From contig JAOAPY010000038.1 of NCBI GenBank assembly GCA_025463135.1, forward strand, positions 1-64,000: a stretch of DNA of 64,000 nucleotides, in the 5' to 3' direction. This DNA is from Acidobacteriota bacterium. Lineage in GTDB: Bacteria > Acidobacteriota > Blastocatellia > Pyrinomonadales > Pyrinomonadaceae. Made by a program: the position numbers and the translations under genes. Below are positions 50,508 through 58,855 of this stretch, one piece after another. The notes under the pieces were generated by a model, which made no database searches, was not told where the DNA came from, and saw nothing but the letters and a program-made list of their open reading frames with translations. The number at the start of each line of letters is the position of its first letter. The stretch's first letter is position 1.

Positions 50508-53120
50508 ATGAAAATGAAACACTATCAATCGTTCATGGCGGCGGTGCCGCTGACCCTTGTAACGCAAACCGTTAGTTTCCTTCGCGCGTTGACTCTCACG
50601 TCACGTCGCAAACTAACAGTTTGCGTTACAACGCTTTTGGTGGTTCTGCTTGCCGTCACAAGCCCATCTCCATTTCGTGCAACACACGCGCAGGAAGCGA
50701 GCCCGCCTCCCGCGACTGTTACTCCCGTCGATCGTGTCGCGCTGCATCAGGCGCTGCTCGATCTCACCAATCCCTGGACGGTGATGTGCATTGCCGCGCA
50801 TCCGGATGATGAAGATGGCACCAGCCTGACGTTGCTCAGACACAAGTACGGCGTGCATACAGTTAGCGTCTTTTCCACTTTCGGCGAAGGTGGACAGAAC
50901 GCGGTGGGCCCGCAGCTCTACGAGGAGTTGGGTGTGATCCGCGCGCGCGAAACAATGGCAGCCGCCCAGATTCAGGGATCAGAGCCGTACTTTCTGGGGC
51001 TAAAAGACTTTGGCTTTTCGAAGTCCGCGGACGAAGCTTTTAAAGTCTGGGGTCACGATGAAGCTCTGCGACGAATGGTCCTCAAGATTCGCGAGTTGCG
51101 ACCCGATGTAATCATCACCAATCACGACACAACGAGTGGGCACGGCCATCACCAGGCGACTGGTCGGTTGCTGTTGGAAGCATTTGAGGCGTCGGCTGAT
51201 CCGCAGCGTTTCTCCGATCAATTGAAGGAAGGCGTTCAGCCGTGGCAGGTAAAGCGTATCTTCGTGCGCACCGGTTTTGGTAATAACTCTCCCACGCCAA
51301 AGGCCGACGAAGGCGGACTCATCTCTATCGATCCAAACGAAAAAGATCCTGTGCGAGGCACGACATACGCCGAGCAGGCCCTGCAAGCTTTGCAAAAACA
51401 TGAGACGCAAGGCCCCTGGCCCAAAACTGTGGCCGAGATGGCGCGCTTTAGAAACTCGCAGGATGGCCGGCTGCCGCTGACTCGCTATCGGCTTACCCGC
51501 GAGGCGAAGGAGAGCGCGCCCCTGCCGCAAAATGCCGCGACGTTTCTCGACGGTCTGCGCCTCACGGAAACCGAAACAGCGAAGCTTGCACCGGTCACGA
51601 TCGAGGGACACTCATTGACTGATCTTGAAAACCAACCTGATCGCGTACTCGCCGCGTTAATTGCGGCGCGAAAGTCCGGCGTCTTTAGTACGCCTGACGC
51701 CGGCGACGCCCCGCGTTTTGAATTGTTGACGAAAAGATTGGACCATGCGCTGGCGCAGGTGAGCGGGGTTAGCCTGACGTTTAGTGCAATAACTTCAGTT
51801 TTTGTGCCCGGCACTCCGACAGTCTTTTCAATCAATCTCAATAACGGCAGTCTGCCAATAACGGTAAGCAAGTTAAGTCTGCGCGCTTTTAAAAGCGAGC
51901 GCCCAGTGGAAATCGCGGACCAGCTACCCGCAGACACCGAAGCAGTCAGGACGATCGAAATCACAACTCCAAAGAACGAAAACATCTCTGTGCCTTCAGC
52001 CGATCATCTTTACGACGGTCATCTTTTCGGGGAAAGCATCAACGCAACAGCCATTATCGAGATGGACGGCGCCAAATTTTCCGTCAGCGCGGAAAGCAAA
52101 TTGGATGTCGCGCCGGCGGTAGAAATCAGAAGCATCACGCCTTCGCCCTATGTATTTGCTCCGCAAACAAATGGGCAGGACATATTGTTCACCGTCCAGG
52201 TCATCAATCATCTGGCCCAAACCTTTAATGGTTCGCTGGCCGCGACGGCACCGCACTTTTTCTTTTCGAGTGGGTGGGGTGTCTCCAACCTTGGACCTGG
52301 TGAGACGCGCGCTGTAAACGTCTCACTGCATGGTGAACCTGCGAACTACGCCCGCAAGGTTTTCACGTCGCGCACCCTTCCGCACTCGATCGACATAACG
52401 ATCCGCCGCGCCGATTCACAGGAGGAAGTAACGCGTAGAGCTGTGCCCGGCGAGTACGTCAACGCTCGGGTGGTGACAAACTTGCGCGTCGGATTCGTCC
52501 CAAGTTTTGACCAAACGCTTGAATGGTCATTGGCTGCGCTCGGTGTTGATGCGAAGAAATTATCCCCGAGTGAAATTCAAAGCACCGATCTCAAGAGTTA
52601 CAACACGATCATCATCGACAATCGCGGTTACGAAGCGCATCCGGAACTTGTGGCTGCCAACGAGCGGCTCTTGAGTTATGTTCACGATGGCGGCACGATC
52701 ATCGTTTTCTATCACAAGAACAACGAATGGAATCCTGACCCGGCCAGAAACCGGCCGCAACTGGCTCCCTATCCGATCACGCTCGGCGGCGAGCGGGTAA
52801 CGGACGAAAACGCGTTGGTTAAAGTTCTGCAACCAGCCCATCGACTGCTCAACTTTCCCAATAAGATAAATCGCTCTGATTTTCTCGGTTGGGTGCAGGA
52901 GCGTGGGCTTTATTATCCGAAGGAGTGGGACGCACATTACGCGGCGTTGCTGGCGATGAACGATCCGGGTGAAGCGAGTTTGCGCGGCGGCCTCTTGGTG
53001 GGACCCTACGGTCGTGGGCAATACATCTACACGAGTCTGGTGTGGTATCGCGAATTGCGCGCCGGCGTGCCGGGCGCGTACCGGATGCTGGCGAACATGG
53101 TCAGCTATGGCCGGCGGTAG
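50508..53120 (+). CDS. PIG-L/LmbE-type deacetylase with C-terminal domains, secreted
   Basis: 870 residues. The LmbE-like core has AAHPDDE (H98, D100, D101) in MCIAAHPDDEDG and a later GHGHHQAT, together forming the Zn site. The middle includes a NEW3-like beta domain (PYVFAPQTNGQDILFTVQVI and on). A C-terminal segment (from about 640) looks like a glutamine-amidotransferase fold: YNTIIIDNRGYEAHPELVA, YVHDGGTIIVFYHK. The signal peptide core (TTLLVVLLAVTSPS) is preceded by residues encoded by a palindromic repeat (about 17-42). It likely de-N-acetylates an envelope glycan or lipid. Family function is known; its target here is not. Confidence 0.82.
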   Translation: MKMKHYQSFMAAVPLTLVTQTVSFLRALTLTSRRKLTVCVTTLLVVLLAVTSPSPFRATHAQEASPPPATVTPVDRVALHQALLDLTNPWTVMCIAAHPDDEDGTSLTLLRHKYGVHTVSVFSTFGEGGQNAVGPQLYEELGVIRARETMAAAQIQGSEPYFLGLKDFGFSKSADEAFKVWGHDEALRRMVLKIRELRPDVIITNHDTTSGHGHHQATGRLLLEAFEASADPQRFSDQLKEGVQPWQVKRIFVRTGFGNNSPTPKADEGGLISIDPNEKDPVRGTTYAEQALQALQKHETQGPWPKTVAEMARFRNSQDGRLPLTRYRLTREAKESAPLPQNAATFLDGLRLTETETAKLAPVTIEGHSLTDLENQPDRVLAALIAARKSGVFSTPDAGDAPRFELLTKRLDHALAQVSGVSLTFSAITSVFVPGTPTVFSINLNNGSLPITVSKLSLRAFKSERPVEIADQLPADTEAVRTIEITTPKNENISVPSADHLYDGHLFGESINATAIIEMDGAKFSVSAESKLDVAPAVEIRSITPSPYVFAPQTNGQDILFTVQVINHLAQTFNGSLAATAPHFFFSSGWGVSNLGPGETRAVNVSLHGEPANYARKVFTSRTLPHSIDITIRRADSQEEVTRRAVPGEYVNARVVTNLRVGFVPSFDQTLEWSLAALGVDAKKLSPSEIQSTDLKSYNTIIIDNRGYEAHPELVAANERLLSYVHDGGTIIVFYHKNNEWNPDPARNRPQLAPYPITLGGERVTDENALVKVLQPAHRLLNFPNKINRSDFLGWVQERGLYYPKEWDAHYAALLAMNDPGEASLRGGLLVGPYGRGQYIYTSLVWYRELRAGVPGAYRMLANMVSYGRR
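50558..50632. repeat. In-frame palindromic element at the PIG-L signal region
   Basis: TTGTAACGCAAACCGTTAGT and AAACTAACAGTTTGCGTTAC are inverted arms about 30 bases apart. The element is read as residues about 17-42 of the protein. It is related in style to the GTCCGACAAACT element at 41075-41156. Confidence 0.75.
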
Positions 53121-53252
53121 GCAGCTTACTCCATTCCAAGAGTTCAGCTTCTAAGCTTTTAGCTTGTGCGTTGAGAGATCAACAACTTAGAGTTGAAGGC
53201 TGAAACCCTTGAAAAATAAGATACCGAAAAATAGAAGAGCTTCTGGGTTTTC

Positions 53253-54077
53253 TTAAGTCTTCTTGTGCAACTCAAAGAGTGAATATGAATCGAACGAAAA
53301 CGGAAAATTCTTTTCTTTCAACCTTCGCTTCAATCTTTCGCTGTTTCCCGTCGACAGAAGATCTTGAAGAGAGATATTTGGGTCAACCTTCTTCACGCTT
53401 ACGAGGAGGATCAATCTTTGGCTGGCTGTGTCCGGTTGTTCGCGGTAATGTCCTAAATTCAATTCATAAACGTCGAGGTTTTTCTGTGTGAGGCTTATCG
53501 CGGGGCCTAGCCATGTAGCAAGCTGTTGCGCTCGCAATAGTGCGCGACTCTCTTCTCCAGGTTCATCATCTTCTATGTCCTTCGATGCTGTTCCGACGCA
53601 AATTACGGCATCCGCGAGAGCCATGGTTCCATTTAACTGTTTAAGGTAAGAAATCATTCGATCTTCTGTAATAGCCTTCTGGTTGAACTGGGCCTCAACC
53701 TTTCCGTATCTCCAATGGTATTCCGGAGAGAACACATAAAGCGTAAACTCTCCGCCGTCAACTTCAACTGGCGAGCTCACTTTGATAGGACCAATGGGGG
53801 TCGGCGATGCCTGAGGAGTTAGTAAGGCTCCGGGCGCGATGGTTTCGCGAGGCCTTACAAGACAGAGCAAGAACCAGACTATGAACGCCACTGCCAAGCA
53901 GACCAGAAAAATCCAAATCGCCCAAACGACCTTTTCAGCGACTGGTGAGTATTCACTTGGCGGTTCAAGTCCAAGGCGCCTTCTAAACTCAGGCATGATG
54001 ATTGAACCCACATAGGCTATGAGCGGAACCATGATCGCTTCTAGGGTTAACAATTCACCGAGCGTGAGGCAGGGCAT
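53253..54077 (-). CDS. Membrane protein of unknown function with OmpA-like soluble region
   Basis: 274 residues. Two hydrophobic stretches appear at about 7-28 (GELLTLEAIMVPLIAYVGSI) and 49-73 (VVWAIWIFLVCLAVAFIVWF). The rest is soluble and resembles, weakly, OmpA-type domains: ADAVICVGTASKDIEDDEPG then ESRALLRAQQLATWLG and RLILLVSVKK. The local base composition is lower in GC than the surrounding genes. No family is named. A frame on the plus strand (53279-53491) is a shadow. Confidence 0.5.
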   Translation of the reverse strand: MPCLTLGELLTLEAIMVPLIAYVGSIIMPEFRRRLGLEPPSEYSPVAEKVVWAIWIFLVCLAVAFIVWFLLCLVRPRETIAPGALLTPQASPTPIGPIKVSSPVEVDGGEFTLYVFSPEYHWRYGKVEAQFNQKAITEDRMISYLKQLNGTMALADAVICVGTASKDIEDDEPGEESRALLRAQQLATWLGPAISLTQKNLDVYELNLGHYREQPDTASQRLILLVSVKKVDPNISLQDLLSTGNSERLKRRLKEKNFPFSFDSYSLFELHKKT

Positions 54078-54172
54078 AAGACCGCAAGGACCTCTCTGGA
54101 CATGTTGTTACTGCGTGAGGAATCTTAAGAATGTCTCAGACTTAAGTAAAGTCAAAAACAGGAGCCCGAAGA

Positions 54173-54365
54173 TTACTTCTGTGCAACCACATCGGAAATA
54201 GCACGGAGCAGGCGCTCGCGGTTCGCCGGGGAGCGCAGAAGAAAAGCGGTCTGATCGCGTTCATAGACTGTAATTTCTATTTCTTTATCCTTGAAAGCCC
54301 GCTTTTTCTGCTTCAAGGAAGTTCTGATCGAGTTCCTCGGCTGTTCCCTGGTAGATAGCAGTCAT
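54173..54365 (-). pseudogene. Frameshifted small antitoxin-like gene
   Basis: On the minus strand, GAGGAG precedes an ATG at 54365. The frame reads MTAIYQGTAEELDQNFLEAE, then KAGFQG and stop. One extra G in the GCGGGCTTT region would restore the expected AFKDKEIEITVYERDQTAFLLRSPANRERLLRAISDVVAQK (read in two parts here), ending at TAA 54173. The length of 193 bases is 64 codons plus one, as expected for a single-base insertion. Similar small proteins precede Txe/YoeB-like toxins, but no toxin gene follows. Confidence 0.65.
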
Positions 54366-54506
54366 GATTACTCCTCGGATTCGTATGCAGCTTAACCGCT
54401 TTGCTGGTTCCTCTACAATGTCCAATACTCAAAGAGCCCTCTTTTTTAGATCGAGCGTCACCCGATTCTGAATCCGGTTCGTCAACCCACTCGGCGTAAT
54501 TGCATC

Positions 54507-55544
54507 TCAATTCATCTGCTTGGTACCTTTCAGTTCCTTGTACATATCCTCGACATTCGGCTGGGCGAAATTCTGAAACGCAAAGCTCTTGTACTTTTCG
54601 GGAAGGATGAGTTGTTGTTTGGCTTGATCAATTGTTAGCCCGTCGGCGATTCCCTGCTTTACTCTAGCGCGCAAGTCAACCAGGTAATCGCGGAAATCCC
54701 GCATCTCGACGGCGGTCGCTACCTCGCCATGACCGGGAATGAACTTCGCAGTCGGATAATCAGCAAGAATCTTGTCGAGTGAAGTGATCCAATCATTGAC
54801 AGTAGCATCGACAAGATTCGGAAGAGTTTTGGACCAACCCATATCACCCATAAACACAACATTGGCGTCCGGGACATAGACCAGCACGTCGCCTCCAGTG
54901 TGTCCGGGCAAGGTAAACAAAATAAAGTCGCGCTTGCCCAAATACAAATGAACTGTACCCGAGCTGAAGGTCACATTTGGATTTGTTAGCTTGATAGTCA
55001 GCCGCGCATCAATGCTGCGCAACTGCCGCTCGAACTGGGCGCGCTTGTCCGGTTGATCTGCGGGCGTTTCAGCGAGTTGTCTGGCCACCTCCGCTCGTCG
55101 CTTTTGTAATTCTTCGGGCGCCGGCAGAAAGCGCCGGTTCTTTGTCGTCTGCCATTTGGCTACATTGTCGTGCGCGATGATCGGCACGCCACGCGCCGCC
55201 AGGACTTGGTTCCCACCGGTATGGTCGAGATGGTAATGCGTGTTAACTGCGTACCTGATCGGTTGGGGCGTCAGCTTCCCAATCTCGCTTATCAACTCTT
55301 CAACGGCAATCGGCGTAAAGAAGGTGTCAACAATCAACACGCCGTGATCGCCAGCCACGAAGCCGGCGTTGCCTGAAGCCAGACCACCGGGTTTGGCGAT
55401 GGCGGCATAGACGCCCTCTGCGACTTTGACGAGTTGAAAATCATCTTCGGCTTTAACCAGGGCGTGTGTTTTGCGCACCGTCTGAAAGGGAGCAAAAGAG
55501 ACCATTAGCGCCAGCGTGATGAGTGCAATCGATATTCTTCGCAT
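54507..55544 (-). CDS. Secreted MBL-fold metallo-hydrolase
   Basis: 345 residues. A signal peptide occupies about 1-22 (ALITLALMVSFAPFQTV). The metal site reads HYHLDHTGGN at about 107-116 (HxHxDH), with later ligands in LPGHTGGDVLVY and IPGHGEVA. The class B beta-lactamase-like fold includes HGVLIVDTFFTPIAVEELI. It probably acts in the periplasm on a small ester, lactam or thioester; the substrate is not known. The start is ATG at 55544. Confidence 0.85.
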   Translation of the reverse strand: MRRISIALITLALMVSFAPFQTVRKTHALVKAEDDFQLVKVAEGVYAAIAKPGGLASGNAGFVAGDHGVLIVDTFFTPIAVEELISEIGKLTPQPIRYAVNTHYHLDHTGGNQVLAARGVPIIAHDNVAKWQTTKNRRFLPAPEELQKRRAEVARQLAETPADQPDKRAQFERQLRSIDARLTIKLTNPNVTFSSGTVHLYLGKRDFILFTLPGHTGGDVLVYVPDANVVFMGDMGWSKTLPNLVDATVNDWITSLDKILADYPTAKFIPGHGEVATAVEMRDFRDYLVDLRARVKQGIADGLTIDQAKQQLILPEKYKSFAFQNFAQPNVEDMYKELKGTKQMN

Positions 55545-55907
55545 CTCTGTCCTCGACGATTGATGAATGCAAGCAGAGCTCAGTCATTCAACTCGATCCG
55601 TTGACTAATGTAAATATCGGGGGTGAAGACGGAGGCAAGAGAACCGAAGTGCGGTAAGCATGTTTGGAAAAACATCTCATTCTCACCCGTGGTGATACCG
55701 GCGCCTTGGCCATTTGATGTTCGAACCGTTGCAACCATTTTCGATTGAATGGGCGGGAGGGTAAACCGTTGAAAACGGTTTTTGGAAATAGGAAAGGCCG
55801 CTGATCACCCGGTTGAAACCGGGTGAGAATGAGAGGAGGAATTCTTCAGATGGCAATCTGTAGCTTTCACACGGAACCTCTGCTGCTCTCATTCCGAGTG
55901 TGCGGGG
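55545..55907. other. Intergenic region holding triple-hairpin repeat copy 3
   Basis: 363 bases between the MBL gene (minus) and the next minus-strand gene. It contains the repeat at 55675-55836 and nothing else recognisable. Confidence 0.6.
55675..55836. repeat. Triple-hairpin repeat, copy 3 (ACCCGG/CCGGGT family)
   Basis: TCTCATTCTCACCCG opens and CGGGTGAGAATGAGAG closes it; ACCCGGTTGAAACCGGGT folds at the right end and AACCGTTGAAAACGGTT near the middle. The left internal hairpin is degraded (ACCCGTGGTGATACC), so this copy is the most decayed of the three. Confidence 0.85.
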
Positions 55908-56324
55908 TTAGCGACGCTGATCCTTGCGGGTCACCACTTCCGCGGCCATGAATTTCAGGACTACCTCCGGAGGCCAGGTCCTGTGTTCCTGGCTCTCGCG
56001 CACCGTCGCGCGGGTTAAGCCAAGCAATTCGCGTATGGTGAGCACTCGCCACTTTTGCGTGGACTTGCTCACGGTGCTTGTTCCCTTTGAGATCTGGCGC
56101 ACACGTGCCGGCGATTGGGCTGCCGGCGAAATTCGCCGGATACCAGCGTCATGATCGATGTCAGTTCTTTGTCGTTCGTGTCGTGCAGGCACTTCACTCA
56201 GCCATCCATGGAACAGCCGCTTGAATGAGATGGAGTTTCCTTCCAACTGATCCACCGCTTCATCGTTATGAACGGCGGCAGCAAGTTGAGACTTCTTGAT
56301 AGCTGGATCTCTCATAATTTTCAC
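55908..56324 (-). CDS. Hypothetical protein, possible small regulator
   Basis: 138 residues from a GTG at 56324; an ATG three codons on (MRDPAIKK) is better spaced from AGGTG and may be the true start. No domain is recognised. The C-terminal part WRVLTIRELLGLTRATVRES then QEHRTWPPEVVLKFMAAEVV could be a short helix-turn-helix. The N-terminal part is basic and Ser/Gln-rich. Confidence that it is a real gene is moderate. Confidence 0.4.
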   Translation of the reverse strand: MKIMRDPAIKKSQLAAAVHNDEAVDQLEGNSISFKRLFHGWLSEVPARHERQRTDIDHDAGIRRISPAAQSPARVRQISKGTSTVSKSTQKWRVLTIRELLGLTRATVRESQEHRTWPPEVVLKFMAAEVVTRKDQRR

Positions 56325-56384
56325 ACCTGGATATATTCAAAGAACGACTAATGAAGCAGCTATTCCAGATTCCAGATAGGAGGC

Positions 56385-56530
56385 AGACGGCAGGAGCAGT
56401 CCAGATCAGGGGCAGACGGCAGGAGCAGTCGGCAGGTCGTCATTCCGCCGTCTGCCTCCCGCTCCTGCTCCTGCTCCTGCTCCTGCCTCCTGCTCCTGCC
56501 TCCTGCTCCTGCTCCTGCTCCTGCCCTCTG
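56385..56530. repeat. CTCCTG/CAGGAG microsatellite upstream of the M2 peptidase
   Basis: Two GGCAGACGGCAGGAGCAGTC copies lie at about 56391-56410 and 56411-56440, followed by a run of CTCCTG and CCTCCTG units to about 56526 and CCTCTGCCGTCTACAG. The first half is the rough inverse of the second, so the whole is a repetitive hairpin. It is read through by a spurious open frame that was excluded from the M2 gene. Confidence 0.7.
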
Positions 56531-56611
56531 CCGTCTACAGTTGGCCCTGACAAGGCCCGCGCGGTTACAATCGTCACATTCCCAAATATCCGTCGGTTGT
56601 GGAGGTCGAGG

Positions 56612-58468
56612 ATGAGATTCGCACGTGGAAACTCGCGTCTTTTGAGTCTGGCCGGATTGATGTTTATAGTCTTGAGCATGACCCTGGCTTCGTCTTGCAG
56701 CAACACCGGCAATCCCGGCTCCGGCTCGAATGCCAAGCCCTCTGCCGCCGAAGCAGAGAAGTTCATCAACGAGGCTGAAAAGAAACTTTTCGCGCTTAAC
56801 GTCAAATACAGTCGCGCTGATTGGGTCAAGAGCACCTACATCACGGAAGACACCGAAGCACTTTCGGCGGAGGCGAACAAGGATGTAATCGCCGCGACGA
56901 CGGAATACGCCGAACAGTCGCGCCGCTTTGAGGGGTTGGAACTCTCACCGGACGTTGCTCGCAAGATCAAACTCTTGAAGTTGTCACTGACCCTGCCCGC
57001 ACCGAAAGATCCCGGGGAACGTGACGAGCTAACCAAAATCGCCGCTTCCATGGAAGGTGATTACGGCAAAGGCAAGTATTGCCCGGATGCCGACCAAAGC
57101 AAATGTCTCAGTATTGGAGACATGGAAAAAATCCTGGCTGAGAGCCGCGATCCCGAAGAACTGAAACGCATCTGGGTAGGTTGGCATAAGATTTCGCCGC
57201 CGTTTCGCAAGGACTATCAGCGCTATATCGAACTGGCGAACAAAGGCGCGAAAGAAATGGGATTCAAAGACGTCGGCGCCATGTGGCGCGCGAAGTACGA
57301 TATGGAGCCTGACGCTTTTGCCGCTGAAATGGAGCGACTCTGGCAACAGGTCAAGCCGCTTTACGATTCGCTGTACACCTATACTCGCCGCAAGCTCTCG
57401 GACAAGTATGGCCAGCAAGTTGTGCCGCTGGATGGTCCCATACCCGCGCACCTGCTCGGCAACATGTGGGCGCAAACGTGGGGGAATGTCTATCCGCTGC
57501 TCAAACCGGAAACCGGCGATCGTGGCTACGACTTGACTGAGATTCTCAAAGCGCGCAAGACCGAACCCAAGCAGATGGTGCGCTATGGAGAATCATTCTT
57601 TACCTCACTTGGCTTTGAGCAGCTGCCGGGAACGTTTTGGGAACGCTCGATGTTCACCAAGCCTCTGGACCACGAAGCCGTCTGTCATGCCAGCGCCTGG
57701 GACCTTGATTTCGAGAAGGATGTCCGTCTGAAGATGTGCATCCAGATCAACGAAGAAGATTTCACCACGGTCCATCACGAGTTGGGTCACAACTATTATC
57801 AGATGGCCTATGCGGGTCAGCCTTTTCTTTATCGTGACAGCGCGAACGATGCCTTTCACGAAGCCATCGGCGATACGATTGCCCTGTCGGTTACGTCGCC
57901 CTATCTGAAACAGATCAAGTTAATCGAAAAGGTCCCCGAGGCGAGCGCGGACATCGGCTTTCTTTTGCAGCGAGCGCTCGACAAAGTCGCTTTTCTGCCC
58001 TTTGGTTATCTGGTGGATCAGTGGCGCTGGAAGGTTTTTTCCGGAGCAGTCGGGCCCAACGACTACAACAAAGCCTGGTGGGACTTGCGCCTCAAGTATC
58101 AGGGTGTGGCTCCGCCGGCGCCGCGTAGCGAGCAGGATTTTGACGCGGGCGCAAAATATCACGTCGCCGCGAACGTTCCCTACGCGAGATATTTTCTGGC
58201 AGCGATTCTGCAGTTTCAATTTCATCGCGCGCTGTGCCGGGAAGCGGGGTTCACTGGACCGCTTTATCAATGCTCGATTTATGACAACAAGAAAGCGGGC
58301 GAGAGATTGAAGCAAATGCTGGCCATGGGTCAGAGCAAGCCCTGGCCGGAAGCACTAAAGGCATTGACTGGTGAAGACAAGATGGATGCGACCGCGATCA
58401 TCGATTACTTCGCGCCGCTGAAACAGTGGCTGGATCAGGAAAATCAGAAGGCCGCGAACACAAAATAG
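56612..58468 (+). CDS. M2-family peptidyl-dipeptidase (ACE-like)
   Basis: 618 residues from the ATG at 56612, chosen because GGAGG lies a few bases upstream and the longer frame consists of repeat DNA. A lipoprotein-like signal peptide ends near Cys 28 (SMTLASSCSNTG). The M2 zinc site is HHELGH (H389-E390-L-G-H393) with the downstream glutamate in DAFHEAIGD. Angiotensin-converting-enzyme relatives remove C-terminal dipeptides. It is probably envelope-bound and works with the M14 and M48 peptidases and the OPT transporter of the window, though not in an operon. Confidence 0.9.
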   Translation: MRFARGNSRLLSLAGLMFIVLSMTLASSCSNTGNPGSGSNAKPSAAEAEKFINEAEKKLFALNVKYSRADWVKSTYITEDTEALSAEANKDVIAATTEYAEQSRRFEGLELSPDVARKIKLLKLSLTLPAPKDPGERDELTKIAASMEGDYGKGKYCPDADQSKCLSIGDMEKILAESRDPEELKRIWVGWHKISPPFRKDYQRYIELANKGAKEMGFKDVGAMWRAKYDMEPDAFAAEMERLWQQVKPLYDSLYTYTRRKLSDKYGQQVVPLDGPIPAHLLGNMWAQTWGNVYPLLKPETGDRGYDLTEILKARKTEPKQMVRYGESFFTSLGFEQLPGTFWERSMFTKPLDHEAVCHASAWDLDFEKDVRLKMCIQINEEDFTTVHHELGHNYYQMAYAGQPFLYRDSANDAFHEAIGDTIALSVTSPYLKQIKLIEKVPEASADIGFLLQRALDKVAFLPFGYLVDQWRWKVFSGAVGPNDYNKAWWDLRLKYQGVAPPAPRSEQDFDAGAKYHVAANVPYARYFLAAILQFQFHRALCREAGFTGPLYQCSIYDNKKAGERLKQMLAMGQSKPWPEALKALTGEDKMDATAIIDYFAPLKQWLDQENQKAANTK

Positions 58469-58671
58469 CGGCACGGGCGTCCCACCCGTAAGCGTTAGAG
58501 AACGCGAACCGAAGGGTCACGAACGAGCAGTCCCGATTGGTGTCCTGGATGCGACCGGATCCTTTAGTCAACTTGCGCTCAACGATTTCGCCGGCAGAAA
58601 ACTCGTAGGATGTCAGTTGACAGGTGGCTCCGGTCGCTACCGAGACTGTGTGGAAACTCCGAGTACCGTGT

Positions 58672-58806
58672 CATGAAGTCAGTACCACCTCGCGGTAGCG
58701 GGTGGGTAAGTGATGGAGCAGCTATTACGCCGAGAGGATCTAGTTGTGCCCAGCGATCTTGTTGGGAGCAGACCCACCCGCTACCGCGTGGTGGTACTGA
58801 CCTCAT
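58672..58806. repeat. Composite palindromic unit, copy A (GGTAGCGGGTGGGT family)
   Basis: ATGAAGTCAGTACCACCTCG then CGGTAGCGGGTGGGT is answered by ACCCACCCGCTACC then GCGTGGTGGTACTGACCTCAT. The 65-base interior (AAGTGATGGAGCAGCTATTA onward) recurs with few changes at 61558-61691, on the other side of the sigma-54 activator gene. Confidence 0.85.
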
Positions 58807-58855
58807 TGCGTTTGAGCGAGCTACGATTGGTAAATGAGATAAGTAGGGAGAGAAA

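Noticed and set aside
55924-56154. 76-residue frame opposite the hypothetical gene at 55908-56324
   Set aside because: It overlaps fully on the other strand and has no better evidence than the chosen frame.
56351-56611. N-terminal extension of the M2 peptidase rich in Leu, Pro, Cys and Ser
   Set aside because: It is a translation of the CTCCTG microsatellite; a better start with GGAGG follows.
58579-58837. Paired small frames encoding MRSVPPRGSGWV-like peptides, also at 61464-61758
   Set aside because: They are translations of the GGTAGCGGGTGGGT repeat in both directions, not a gene family.
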